Assembly: GCA_023974075.1 (NCBI GenBank)
Contig: CM043787.1
Coordinates: 32,459,718 to 32,523,717 of the forward strand
Reading direction: 5' to 3'
From: Chaenocephalus aceratus
Lineage: Eukaryota > Chordata > Actinopteri > Perciformes > Channichthyidae
DNA length: 64,000 nucleotides
The notes under the pieces were generated by a model. The model had not been told where the DNA came from. It worked only from the letters and a program-made list of their open reading frames with translations, and did not search any database. Below are positions 25,445 through 36,909 of this stretch, piece by piece; within the stretch, counting starts at the first letter, position 1; each line of letters begins with the position of its first letter. The translations under genes and the position numbers were made by a program.

Positions 25445-26847
25445 TCCTCAGGCCAGCAGGCCATCGGGAAACCGTCCGCCGCAGAGATTGAGCCCCGCGC
25501 TGTGTCAGACTGGGGCTCAACAACAGCGACAGCCGCTGAACCGGAGCCCCACGCCGTTTCAGGCTGGGACCCGGCGGCGGCAAGAGCCACGAGAGCGGAG
25601 CCCGTGCTGTGTCAAGCTGGGGCTCCCAATTGGACCTCACCATGGTTCCACCCGCGGAGGATGTCCTGGAGTTGGACTATATGGAGGATGAAGAGGATAC
25701 CTCTGAGTTCCTCCTGTCTGACTCGGATGAGGATGACATCTTCGTTTCATCAGCTCAGGCTGCAAAGCCGGGAGCGATGTCCGCTTCCCCCGGGCGAGAG
25801 CACACCAGCTTCGCCCGTCCTAAGCATGGACTTGCAGGCCGTGTGTCAACGCCCTGCATCCAGCTGGACATCCCATGGCCTGAAGTGGCCAAGGAGACCT
25901 CCAGATCTCGCTACGAGGGGAAGAACTTGCCCCAAGCAGCGAGGACGAAGAGGCAGCTCCTTCCAGTCTTTCCGGAGATGCTGGACGAGGTGTCGGTCTC
26001 GTGGAGAGACCGTCCCTTTAGCAACAAGGCCCCAATCCAGGGTGCCTCCTCCCTGGACTGTGACGGTATGGAGAGGTTCGGTCTGCTCCGCATGCCGCCC
26101 ATGGAACCACTGGTGGCAGCCCACCTCCAACCGAGGCTGGCTTCGACACCGAGCAGGAACCCCATGCTACCGGCAAAGGCAGACCGGTTCCAGTCAGCGA
26201 TGACTGAACGGGCCTATAAAGCCGCAGCTTTGTCCGCCAGGGCACTCAACGTCTCCTCGCTGCTGACCGCCTACCAGGCGGAGCTCTGCGAAGACATGTC
26301 GAGCAAACCTGAGCCTGCCGTGTGGGACTAGATCGCAGCGATCACGGACATTTGCCTCCGTGTGCAGCGCTGTGCAATCCAAACCACGGGCAAAACACTG
26401 GGAATGATGGTGGTACAGGAGAGAGCCAGGTGGCTCAACCTGACAAACCCTCCAGACCGGGAAAAAGAGGATGTTCTGGACATGCCTACTGTTCCCGAGG
26501 GCATATTTGGCTCCCGAGGGCATATTTGGCTCCGCTCTAGCTTCATATTTGGCTCCGCTCTAGCTTCAAAGAGGAAGGGCGACGAGGCTCTCCAGCTCTG
26601 TCTCCCCCGAAGGGTCCAGCCGCCACCTCCAATGGTCCCGCGGCAGGCCTTCACTCAAGCTGTCTCACGTCCTGCCCGGTTCAAAATACCGAAGCAGCAG
26701 AGACCGCAGCTCGTCCCGGGTCCCCAGCCCATGCACGAGGCAAGAGGGAGCTGGCCAAGAAAATCTCCGGTTCCGGCAGCTGCCGCTCAGGCGCAGCCGA
26801 CCCAGGTTTTCAGCCACCAGGCGAGGAAGAAGAAGCGGGCGGCCTGA
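25445..26847 (+). pseudogene. DIRS gag-like protein, copy 1, 5'-truncated with frameshift and stop
   Basis: The structural protein of the DIRS element, aligned by eye to the open frame of copy 2 (54614-56152). Homology begins at the equivalent of residue about 65 there, so the N-terminal Cys/His segment is missing. The frame runs to about 25610-25625, then shifts to the frame that reads EDVLELDYMEDEED (acidic segment). It continues through IQLDIPWPE and SVSWRDRPFSNKAPIQGASS to a TAG at 26329-26331. The same frame resumes and reaches a basic end, ARKKKRAA, at 26847. A direct duplication at about 26497-26567 (repeats of GCATATTTGGCTCC and CTCTAGCTTC) adds extra residues absent from copy 2. Function beyond a gag-like role in particle assembly is inferred from position and family. 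Confidence 0.82.
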
Positions 26848-27200
26848 CAGCCTCCTCTCCTCTCCTCGATGAAGGAGCTGGAAGTTCCCTGTTCCCCAGC
26901 TCCAGAGCACGTTCCAGTGTTGGATGCTCATGTGTTTTCGGGGTGCCACCATGCCCCCATCTTCCCGTCGCCTCAAGTGAAGCCAGAACGTCATCCTCAA
27001 ATTCGCGCCATCAGGGAAATGGACTTAACATCGAAGACAGCAAGTTCCGCTGCCTGTTTAAGTCACACAAACACATGTCATCATTGTTGTTCCAAATAAA
27101 TCATTTTCCACTGTCGTTTCCAGGCTTGAAGCCAAGGGCGCAGTCAATAAAAATGAAAATAAAAACAATAAAAACAATAAACAGTCTGTCGTCTGCCCCT
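26848..27200 (+). other. gag-pol spacer of DIRS copy 1
   Basis: Some 270 bp after the gag stop have no counterpart in copy 2, where the sequence jumps from the gag end directly to the CCAGGCTT-like segment seen here at 27121. Either copy 2 lost it or copy 1 gained it. No domain is visible in the short frames. Confidence 0.55.
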
Positions 27201-27232
27201 CTTTTGAGAGCGGCTCCGGCCTCTCTCAAAAG
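27201..27232 (+). other. hairpin between gag and pol, conserved in both DIRS copies
   Basis: CTTTTGAGAG (27201-27210) pairs with CTCTCAAAAG (27223-27232): a perfect 10-bp stem with a 12-base loop. The same stem occurs in copy 2, there present twice (54373-54404 with one changed base, and 54496-54527). Confidence 0.75.
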
Positions 27233-27533
27233 GCGGACAATAGACGGGATTGCGCAGTGTCGGCCGGGGTTGTCAACCTGGGGTACCATCGTGTTCAGAC
27301 ACTAGAGGGCCCCATAACACAACAAATAGAGACACTGAGGTCAGACGACAGAGCTGTGACATCTCCGCTCGCTTTGAGAAGCGAAAAGTGGAGGATACTC
27401 ACAGATTCAGCTTGGGTTTTCAAGACAGTAACACAGGGTTACAGGCTTCAATTCGCTGTCACCACCCCCTCACTTCTCGGGCATTCTGTATTTACAGGCC
27501 CGGGGAGAGTCGGCCCATATTCTAGAGCAAGAG

Positions 27534-29051
27534 ATGTTCTCGCTACTAGAAAAGAAGGCTATATCGATAATACCCGCCGAACAGAGTCAGAGCGGCTTTT
27601 ATTCCAAGTATTTCCTCGTTCCCAAACGGGGAGGGAACGGAATTCGGCCTATACTAGATTTGAGAGCTCTGAATATCTCAAAAGATACACATTTGCGAGT
27701 GTTTGTACGGTGTACGGAAGCCACGATAGCCCGGTTAAGACAACAGGGTATTCGCCTGGCAACTTATCTGGACGATTGGCTCCTTCTCGCACAGTCGGAG
27801 CAGGAGGCTGTTACGCAGACGAATGTCCTCGTAAAACACCTGCTCGACCTCGGTTTCGTAATAAACACAGAAAAGAGCATGTTGTCTCCAGCCCAGACTG
27901 TACTCTTCCTGGGCATACGCCTGAATTCGGTGCCCTTTACAGCCCGCTTGTCAGCAGAGAGAGTGAAAGCCTTCAGGGCTTGCCTCGCTCATTTCCCGCC
28001 ACGCAAATATGTTCTCTTCAGGTCATGTCTGCGGTTGCTGGGGCTCATGACGTCAGCCATTCTGGTGGTACGACTGGGACGCTTACATATGAGGGAGTTT
28101 CAGCGCTGGGTAGCTGCCCTCAGATTGGACCCTGCGCGTCATGGCGCGCGGAAAGTGATGGTCACTATGAAATGCGTAATGGCACTGCGCCACTGGCTAC
28201 ACCCGACTTTTCTATTACGGGGCGTGCCTATGGGTGCTGTCCTATCGCGGAAGGTGGTCACCACAGACGCATGTCTGACGGGCTGGGGGGGTATATACGA
28301 AGTTCGACCTGTGAGGGGTCTCTGGAGCAGAGACCTCCAACGGTCACACATAAATTATCTGGAGCTTTTAGCGGTGTTCCTCACCCTGAAACGCTTTCTG
28401 CCTTTTCTCAGAGGACATCATGTCCTCATGAGGACAGACAACACGACCACAATATCGTATATAAACCGCCAAGGGGGTTTGCGTTCTCTCCAGTTACACA
28501 TGCTGGCACGCAAATTGATCTTATGGAGCTGCGGACGTCTCCTCTCTCTGAGAGCGACGCACGTACCAGGAGTGATGAACCTCGGGGCGGATCTGCTGTC
28601 CAGAGGTGCACCACTATATGCAGACTGGACTCTACATCCAATGATTGTGAGTCAGCTGTGGGTGCGTTACGGCCGAGCCGCGGTAGATCTGTTCGCATCA
28701 AAAGAAAATGCTCAATGTCAGCTGTTCTTTTCAATGCCCGATTTAAACGCACCATTAGGGGTGGACGCGCTCGCGCACGTTTGGCCTCCGGTCCTTCTGT
28801 ACGCGTTCCCACCCCTGGCTCTGATACCCCCAACTCTGGCCAGAGTGAGAGAACAACGCCACACACTTATCCTGATAGCTCCGCACTGGCCTGCAATGTA
28901 CTGGCTGGCGGAGAGATATCAGCTGCTGTGCGGGCAGCCGTTGCAGCTCCCACTACGCAGGGACATACTGTCTCAGGCGGGGGGGACGATCTTTCACCCA
29001 CATCCAGAGCGCTTGGCACTATGGGCCTGGCCCGTGAGTGGTACAATCTGA
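27534..29051 (+). pseudogene. DIRS reverse transcriptase/RNase H, copy 1, internally deleted
   Basis: A 505-residue open frame. Residues 1-45 hold the RT finger region (KYFLVPKRGGNGIRPILDLR). YLDD, the catalytic motif of the RT palm, is at residues 78-81. Between them only about 30 residues remain, where the family has well over 100, and the motif carrying the first catalytic Asp is absent, so the enzyme should be inactive. RNase H follows: TTDACLTGWGG (Asp 245), YLELLAV (Glu 277), RTDNTT (Asp 302) and GADLLSRG (Asp 353), so all four expected acidic residues are visible. The C-terminal part (residues about 380-505) overlaps the recombinase frame, as in other DIRS elements. The annotated first Met may not be the true start, because homology in this frame probably begins further upstream. 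Confidence 0.85.
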
Positions 29052-30084
29052 ATACAGTGGGGCTCCCTCAGAAGGTGATAAACACTATTCAGAGTGCAAG
29101 AGCTTCCTCCACCAGGTCTCTCTATGACTGTAAGTGGAGGGTGTTTGAGGAGTGGTGCCTTCAAGAAGGACACATCTCTTTTCAATGTCCTGTCGGGGTG
29201 ATTTTATCATTTCTACAGGACTTAATTGATAAACACAGAGCTTTCTCTACGATCAAAGTGTACCTGTCTGCTATTTCTGCATGCCATGTGGGCTTTGAGG
29301 GTAAGACGGCTAGCCAACATCCTTTGGTCTGCCGTTTTATGAAAGGGGCTCGCAGGCTCCTCCCTGTTTCCAGGTCACTGGTGCCCTTATGGGACCTGGC
29401 AGTGGTTTTAGATGGGCTCACTCGACCTCCATTTGAACCCCTGGAAGAAGCTGACACGAAACACCTGTCACTGAAGACAGTGCTGTTACTGGCTCTAGCA
29501 ACTGCCAAGCGAGTCAGTGACATTCATGCGCTCTCTGTACATCCTTCATGCAATCAGTTTGCCCTGGGGCAAACAAGAGTGTTGCTGAAGCCCAACCCTG
29601 CCTTTATACCTAAGGTGGTTGGCTCATGTACCCCCATTGACATTGTGGCATTTCCTCCGCCGCTGTGTTCCTCTGAGGAACAGCGGCCGAATTTGCTGTG
29701 TCCAGTTCGTGCTTTACGCATCTACTGTATATGGACAGGTCAAAAGAGTTTCGTTGTAATGACTAACTCTTTATATCCTGGGCTAACCCTCACAAGGGCA
29801 AGCCCGTTACCAGGCAACGGCTCTCCCACTGGATTGTGGAAGCGATTGCTCTGGCTTATACGAGTCAGGGTTTGCAGGCACCAACGGGCCTGCGTGCTCA
29901 TTCTACTCGTGGACTGGCTACATCCTGGGCTTTGTTCAAGGCTGTTGCCATCCAAGACATTTGTGCAGCAGCGAGCTGGTTCTCGCCGCTCACTTTTGTC
30001 CGCTTTTACAGGCTAGATGTCTCTGCTCCAAGTGTGGCCCGCGCAGTGCTGGGCCCCGTGTTGAGACAGGGTTCTACCTGTTAA
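28715..30084 (+). pseudogene. DIRS tyrosine recombinase, copy 1, frameshifted
   Basis: DIRS elements integrate with a lambda-integrase-like tyrosine recombinase instead of a DDE integrase. The frame opens at an ATG at 28715 (MSAVLFNARF), matching the start of the intact copy 2 protein, and overlaps the RT/RNase H frame by about 340 bp. The core SAM-like part (LYDCKWRVFEEWC) and the catalytic region with AKRVSDIHAL (first Arg) are in frame. Near 29725 a five-base length difference from copy 2 shifts the frame. The remaining catalytic residues (HSTRG with His and Arg, FYRLD with the nucleophilic Tyr) are preserved in the frame of 29836-30084. The open frame extends far upstream of 28715, but that part is an overlap of the RT in another frame and not real protein. 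Confidence 0.85.
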
Positions 30085-30109
30085 GTTCTGGTTGTTTTGG
30101 TGATTTTCA

Positions 30110-30487
30110 AGATAAGCATGTCTAGCAATACGGGAGTTTCAATATCTCATAGTGAGACATTGAACGGAGTGTTATGAATGAGAACTATAGGTTACTTTAC
30201 GTAACCCCAGTACTCAGAGTAACATGAAGTGAGATGTCTCACCAGACGGCCCTTCTTGCTAAGGCAAAGCGAGAAGAGGTGCTTATTTTGAATGACGCTG
30301 CATCGTAGCGCAAGCTACTTAAAGGGTGGGTGGATTCCCTGACGTAGACGTCAAGATCACCAGCCAATCGGGATTGGCGTAATGAGATTGATGCTTCCGT
30401 TTGCATATGCGTTGAGGCGCATCCCATAGTGAGACATCTCACTTCATGTTACTCTGAGCCCTGGGGTTACGTAAGTAACCTATAGTT
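30110..30487 (+). repeat. DIRS copy 1 internal complementary region and 3' terminal repeat
   Basis: From about 30110 to 30182 the sequence is complementary to the 5' end of the element as seen in copy 2 (ends GTGTTATGAATGAGAAC). The 3' repeat starts with AAC at 30183-30185 and ends GTT at 30485-30487. Its two margins are inverted copies of each other: about 58 bp starting AACTATAGGTTAC (30183-30241) and ending GTAACCTATAGTT (30431-30487), around a roughly 190-bp centre. The TATA-like and CRE-like motifs in the centre are degraded compared with copy 2. Confidence 0.85.
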
Positions 30488-31687
30488 TTCCTAGTCCGAG
30501 AGCAGCTTAACTATGACAGATGTACTGTGCGAGCAGTGCCAACTAACACAAGAAAGAAGGCCAGGCCGGGCCAGGTACAGAGGGAAGGGGCTGACCTGTT
30601 CTCTCAGACATCTCACAGGGCAGACTGAAAGCTCTATATGATCTGACATGCTTAGTTGTTGGGAACATTTACTGTTATAAAAGCCCATTTCTTTATAAGA
30701 GTACTTCATCGTCAACATGAACTAAATTGTCACCCATTTAAACCTTACATTTCAATTACAGACAGATTTCTAACTTTCTAAAACCAATGGTTGCAGAGAT
30801 ATGTAAAAGCAGTAAAGACGGGGTGAAAAAGGTTTTTAAGAAAATAGAAAAAGAGACACCATGTGTGAACCTTGCTTTTGGTGTCACAAGAAGGGTAACC
30901 AGACGATTCACATGTGAAACATATAAAGTTCATGACACAATATCATAACATTAATATTTTATTCGGAACACACACATACAGTATATAGTTGTATTTGGCA
31001 ATGATGTGTTGAAGTTTGAAAATGCTCTGAGATAAATATTAATTGTTTATTGTAGTCAAACTGAGCATGATGCTCACATTTAGCCAAATAAATAGAGCAC
31101 TGTTTGTAGTGCACAGTCTAGGTGTTGTTATAAAATCAGTTCCATGACCTGCATCCAATACAAGCAGTCCCTTACATGCCGGGCAGACTCCAGAGTGAGA
31201 ATGCTATCCACTGTTTCAGTTTGGCCGGGGTGTAATGCCCTACTCACACCATACAATAACATTATATCTGACAAACTGTCAAAAGAGTAGGCTACTAAAC
31301 TGATACAAATCTGCTTCTTGTATCAAATAAATAAAAGGTAACGTTCTGCATGATTTTGTTAATAGAGTTTGTTGCATAAACTCATCTTTTTGTATACACA
31401 AGTTATTTTGTATAACAAGTAAGCCTGTTTGGCAATGGTTTATTGTAAAAGGGTACTTACTTGAGGAGATCATTCAAACCACACATATTTGACTGTTTAT
31501 GTTATGAACAAATAAGTTTACAGTCTACATATTTTAATATTATTAATTGACAATGTTTTATTCCAATTAATAGTATTTCATGTTTACATTCCTATTCTAT
31601 TCTATATAGCCCAAATTCAGCTGTAGCTATCGTCCATACAATTAAGCCTTTGGATCTTTTGGATAGCAGATTACACATCCAGTTTCT
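30488..31687. other. non-coding, nothing recognised
   Basis: AT-rich sequence between DIRS copy 1 and the piggyBac-like element. Frames are below 80 residues and have no motif. Confidence 0.5.
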
Positions 31688-31691
31688 TTAA

Positions 31692-32379
31692 AGGTCACCT
31701 ATCATGCTAGTTTTAGGCAATAGCATAGGTCTCAGATATATAAAATATATAAAAAACATGTCTATGAAGTGTTTTGCTCAAAATACCAAACAGATCACCC
31801 ATTCTAGCCATGCCTCATATCCCTCTATTTCATTTTCTGTTTCAAAAGTGCTGATTTTATGTATAAAGCTAATAAAAAAGAGGGGTGGAGTTTATGCCTG
31901 CTCATGTGGGAGATACTACCGACAGATACTGCCGCGATGAAACGCCATATCATGGATTATCAAGGATTATTTCTGAAACAGTATGGAGCTCAAAGACTTT
32001 CTCTCTTGCCGGTTATACCACAAGGTGAGTTCCTTTTTACTTCCTGCTTCTTCACACACATGCTCTGCGCAGTACAGGTTAGCTCTGAGTGTTAGCGATG
32101 CTAATGTAAACACCGACCATATTACGTCCAAAACAGTCGGGCATTGTTTCTGATAGCAACATTTCTGATAGTGCTGTGGGTCCGGTCCGCCGCCGATATG
32201 ACGTCAAATCGCCGCAAATCTGGATCAGCTCCGTTGGACCCCCATTTTTAGAGATTTGGGTACGGAGGAAAAGAAAGAGGGTTTTATTTTCTGACGCTGA
32301 GTGAGTTCCCTGACACACCGGGGACACATCTTTATGTATAAACGAAATCAAAAAGTGCATTTTAAATTATAGGTCCCCT
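31692..32379. mobile_element. piggyBac-like MITE with TTAA flanks
   Basis: Left end AGGTCACCTATCAT, right end (other strand) AGGGGACCTATAAT: imperfect inverted repeats. Both sides are flanked by TTAA (31688-31691 and 32380-32383), the piggyBac target duplication. Length is 688 bp with no transposase-like frame. The interior (CTCAAAATACCAAACAGATC) resembles a repeat abundant in fish. TTAA is short and could match by chance, so the superfamily call is less certain than the fact of a repeat. Confidence 0.65.
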
Positions 32380-32668
32380 TTAAGGATGTTTAAAGAAATT
32401 GGGACCATTCCTGCTAACGCTATTTTAGTTGTCCAATAGTTTTGTTCAGTGACGGAGGTAAGAGATATTTTTCCACCCAAACCCAACATTTGACTTAGCA
32501 GAAGCCCGGGTCCACAGAAAAGGGAAGGGAACCCAAACCTCTTGGATTCAATATTGGAACAAAGTGTGTATGGTACGATTATATCCAGTGGTCCTTACAC
32601 TGCTTTGAGTTTTCTGAGTGTTAAAAAGCAACATGAATCTAAAATATGAATTAATATGATATATTTAT

Positions 32669-33211
32669 TAGGGCTGTCAAGTTAACGCGTTAATAACGCG
32701 GTAACGCAAAAAAAAACCGCCACTAATTATTTTAACGCGATTAACGCATGTGTATTTTTTTCCTCGGCCGCCCCGTAGTTTCAGAGCGCATCGAGTTTAA
32801 AATACCATCTACAAGCTGATGCTGACAGCCCCGCTCCTGCCGCCCGCTTGTGGCAGACCACACTTCCACGCTCACCGGCAGGCACCGACTGGCCATCGGG
32901 AGGACCGGGAGGGTGTGTGTATGTGTGGCCCGAGCGAGCGAGAGAGAGACCTTACGTGCATTGTTGTTGTTAGCATCTGGTGCTAGCTAGCTGCGCTAAC
33001 GAAGGAGCTGTTTAAATGAAAACAGAGTAGCGCTCTATCCACACAACTGCGCCGAGCACTTGACTTTACGCAGGCAGCAGACAGTGGGACATTGTACGAA
33101 AAGTCAGCACACTCAGCACGGATAGTGCAACATGATTGCAGCGTCCAGGCAGCTCCCGTTCGAGCATATGCCTTGAGTTGCACATAGCTCCAACGATCCA
33201 TCACACACACA

Positions 33212-33269
<58 letters not shown>

Positions 33270-33576
33270 ATTTGTATTGTATTATTGTATGAGAGGTTCC
33301 AGGTTGAATTGAGGCGAATATTTGTAATGTTCAGAGGTTGTTGTGTTTAATATTCATGAGGATATTTGTCATTGTTCAAATGATAATAAACATTAGCATA
33401 AAGCATATTTGTCCACTCATATGTTGATAAGAGTATTAAAAACTTGAAAAATATTCCTCTAAGGTACATTTAGAACAGATAAAAAATGTGCGATTAATTT
33501 GCGATTAATCGCGATTAACTATGGACAAACATGCGATTAATCGCGATTACATTATTTTAATCGACTGACAGCCCTA
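32669..33576. mobile_element. hAT-like non-autonomous element with perfect 8-bp target duplication
   Basis: Terminal inverted repeat TAGGGCTGTCA at both ends, flanked by ATATTTAT at 32661-32668 and 33577-33584. Subterminal regions are packed with GCGTTAA/GCGATTAATCGC palindromic words, the likely transposase-binding zone. The middle includes a long CA microsatellite (33202-33269) and a block (about 32905-33015) that is an inverted copy of 23770-23890. There is no transposase frame; a 93-residue minus-strand frame over the CA tract is an artefact. Confidence 0.9.
33202..33269. repeat. (CA)n microsatellite inside the hAT-like element
   Basis: A nearly pure CA tract of about 68 bases with a single CCC interruption near 33214. 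It lies within the transposon, so its seed probably travelled with the element. Confidence 0.95.
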
Positions 33577-33584
33577 ATATTTAT

Positions 33585-36490
33585 ATTTTATATATTTTCT
33601 AAATGATGTCACATCAGTTTAGTTCATTTCAAGCTCAATAATGTTTCCAACATATTTTACACAATTATCATACTATTCAAATATGTTCCTAACATTCATG
33701 TATATCATGAAATATAAAAAAAAAAGTAATATTGCATTACATATAAACTACTATACATCTATTGTATTTTGATATTACCTTTAAATGGATACAAGATCAC
33801 TTTCATCCCCAACATGTTTATTACGCATCTCAGAGGTTTTGATCTGTGTGAAACTTTCCCTTGGATGAAGATTCATTTGTTTGATTTAAGAATAATTTCA
33901 TACTGTCACAGATATCCGTTTGTATATATATTTACTTTAGATTCTGCTGTTAATTCCTTTGTAGTTGGGCCACAGGCACATGTCGATATTACGATCTATC
34001 CTCTTGCCTGCAGGAAGGTTTAGGATGATAACGCCTCAGTAATAATTAAGCTGATGGCCTATTATGCTGTATTGCAAATCAAATATGTGTGGTATTGGCA
34101 GTAGCTGAAGTGGGGAGATTTGGCATGAGGCCAGTCTGTATTGATGAACAAATGAACAAATCCAGGTGCATCACAACCTCAGGGAAACAGAACGGATCCG
34201 CAACAATAGCAGGAATCTACTTCAGAGTGATTGTAAATGATGGCTCATTCTGAATGTCTTTGTGGAGCAGGTGTTTAGAGTTTTCACTTGTATGTGTTAG
34301 TGTTTATGTATGCTACGTTAAGCCTTGTTCTTTTTTTGGTTAAATTCTCATAATACTGGATAATCCCTGATCTTTCCTTGTTATGTCATTTTTGTAAAAC
34401 TAAAACTCTACATTTCTTTATAAAGGGTTTTGTTGTGTCACATTGTGTGTGACTCATCTTATTGGTTTGTTGCATTCAGACTTGTTTATAATTAAAGTGA
34501 AATGTTACTTTTATGTTGCTGTGATATTGTCAACTTTTTCTGTGTTTACCATTACTGTAGTTGTTTGTTTTCCAGTTTTGTTTATCCCTTGAATTTCAGT
34601 ACATTTCAAGGCTATTGGATGTTGTTTAGTTGTCATCAAAAGGAGAGCATCTATGAAAGTTCTTCTGTTTTGAAGGAGAACTGAATTTCAGCATTAAAAA
34701 TTAAATGGTATATTGCAAAACATCACTTCTTAGATTTGGGGCAAGTGTTGGAGCAGATGTTCCTCCAGTGATCTGTAAATAAGTGGAATTGTAGATAAAG
34801 ACACTGAGGAGGCTGTAAGATATTCAGGAAGCCGCCCAGCCCTGCTTCAAATCCACTCTAAGAAAATGGTGCAAAAGCAGTCAAAAACTGTTAAAGCGTA
34901 TTTGATTCTAGCATGTTGTTTTAGTTCTTCTTCCTCTCCCTTTCTCCTCAGACCCTCTCTCATTTCTGCTTGAACTGGGAGTGGGGGGATAGAAAATAGA
35001 CCTTGAAGAAGGCTGCAAGATTACATTAATCGTTGGTGGGAGGAAAAATATCACTAAAGTATGCATAAGTGTAAAAGAAATGAAAACAAACAACATATTT
35101 TAAAGAATATCTTGAATTGCCGACGGAACATGGTGGAGTAAAACTGGATTCTTTGTGGGTTGTATCTCCTCTAGCTGAACCCATGTTTGGAGGGAGTGTG
35201 CTGCCCTCTGCATGGCTCACCATTTAATGAAATATAGCAATTGTTCCTCAATCAGAACAAGTGCTTGTTTAAAATGCAAATCCGCTCTTGTCTGTGACAT
35301 GCTGTAATTAGACAGAACAATGATGTATTATTTCTGTGATCTTTCTCACTGCTCATCAAGGGCTTTGAGAATGGGACAATGATTGACCACCTGGTCCTGC
35401 TACTGTAGCTAAATTTATTAAACACGCTCTCTTTAGAAAATCAATGTGTGATTGTATGTGTTGTATGGGGTCAGGCTTATTTTTTTCATGAGAAGACATA
35501 ATTAGCCTGACCTGTGACTCACAAATGCTTAGGATTGCTCTGCACTGTTCTTAAACCAAACCAAATGTTTTAAAAGAACTTAAGACCGTCTGTAGTTTCT
35601 CAGTTTGATTACATTACTCTATATTTAGGTGAAATGTATACAAAAAAACATCATTTGTGTATTTATGCGTTTTATTCAGTAGAAATGACTGTTACAACAT
35701 TAAAGCTGTTATTCATTTCTTGCCAACATTTTATTATTCTGTTATATTATCGTGTGTATAGGCTTTTGAGGATTAGCACATAAGAAACAAAGAGCAGGCT
35801 TTATAATATATTAAACTAATATATTAGTCTTTTTGAGCCTGTGTTATTGTGACTTACTGTACAGAAATGAATAGTGTTTGTGTCTCTCTTAGCATACTCC
35901 TTAATAAGTTGTGATAAACAAAAAACAGGCTGCTTCTCAGAAGAACGGTGCTTGCCGCGAGGAACCCTGCCTTGTCTCCTGAGTCAGTTTATAATTATTA
36001 TATTGTGTCTTAATTGAACTTCATTGCAGCGCTGTGAACAGCACAGCTCCATGACCACAGCCGCCTGATATATTCAGCTCATTCTGCTGCTTGGATACAT
36101 TAATTGGATTAAACATTTGATTATCAGTTCCTTTGTGCATCCATGCTTAAATCTTTGCCGTAAACACATTGGTATAAATACAAACATATGTTTCCAACAT
36201 GCCAACCCCCAACCAAACATGCACGCACACACACACATCAGAGGAAACAAAGGACAAAGGCCACAAGCTCTTATGATAATTATGAATTGTACACCAAAGA
36301 GCCTATTCCCAGTTGTATAAAATGTATTAACATGTTACTTTTAATTCTATTATCTATATTCACATAGGTTACGGATATATATACGTACCTAAGTTCTGAA
36401 AATAAAACTCAGTTTACACATGATGTACCATGACTTTCTTCCTCATCATTTTCCAAAGGGACAAGTTGTAAATGATGATAGCAGTTTGAG
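33585..36490. other. non-coding stretch, no gene recognised
   Basis: About 2.9 kb with no domain-bearing frame. Two blocks, around 35260-35560 and 35960-36115, are less AT-biased and contain words such as CTGTAATTAGACAGA, TTAATTGAACTTC and ATTAATTGGATTAA. They could be conserved regulatory sequence. Confidence 0.45.
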
Positions 36491-36611
<121 letters not shown>

Positions 36612-36827
36612 AAGAGAGTACTGTATGTGTGTTGGAGGGGCTGCTTGCGACTCGTAAGGGTGTCAGGAGCAGATGCAAATGAGTAGAGTGCAGCCGTGTA
36701 AAACCAAATCAGAGAAAAAGAAAAAGAAATGAGCGGGAGAGGAAGTGAGAGAGGATGAGGGAGTGTGTGGAGTTCACAGCCTGGGCTACTTTCACACCTG
36801 CAGCCACTGAGCATGTTTTACACTCAA

Positions 36828-36829
<2 letters not shown>

Positions 36830-36890
<61 letters not shown>

Positions 36891-36909
36891 CACAAACACA
36901 CACACACAG
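36830..36909. repeat. (CA)n microsatellite, about 80 bp
   Basis: A pure CA tract from 36830 to 36888, then a short impure extension. It is the reverse complement of the TG tract 230 bp upstream. Confidence 0.97.

Larger units (their letters stand above)
25445..30487 (+). mobile_element. DIRS-type tyrosine-recombinase retrotransposon, copy 1 (5'-truncated, RT-deleted)
   Basis: Gene order on the plus strand is gag-like, reverse transcriptase/RNase H, then a tyrosine recombinase overlapping the RNase H frame, then the internal complementary region and 3' inverted repeat. This is the DIRS order. The 5' end is missing: homology to copy 2 (51311-56849, minus) starts around 25445 inside gag, right after an A run and close to the hAT target site, so the 5' terminal repeat and promoter are gone. 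The 3' end is complete, with GTT at 30485-30487. Damage includes a gag frameshift and stop, a large RT deletion and a frameshift in the recombinase. It cannot move by itself. Confidence 0.9.

Noticed and set aside
27257..28714. Large N-terminal part of a 919-residue open frame
   Set aside because: It overlaps the RT/RNase H frame in another phase and has no domain. Only the part from the ATG at 28715 matches the recombinase of copy 2.
32983..33264. 93-residue minus-strand frame
   Set aside because: It spans the CA tract inside a hAT-like element and has no transposase motif.
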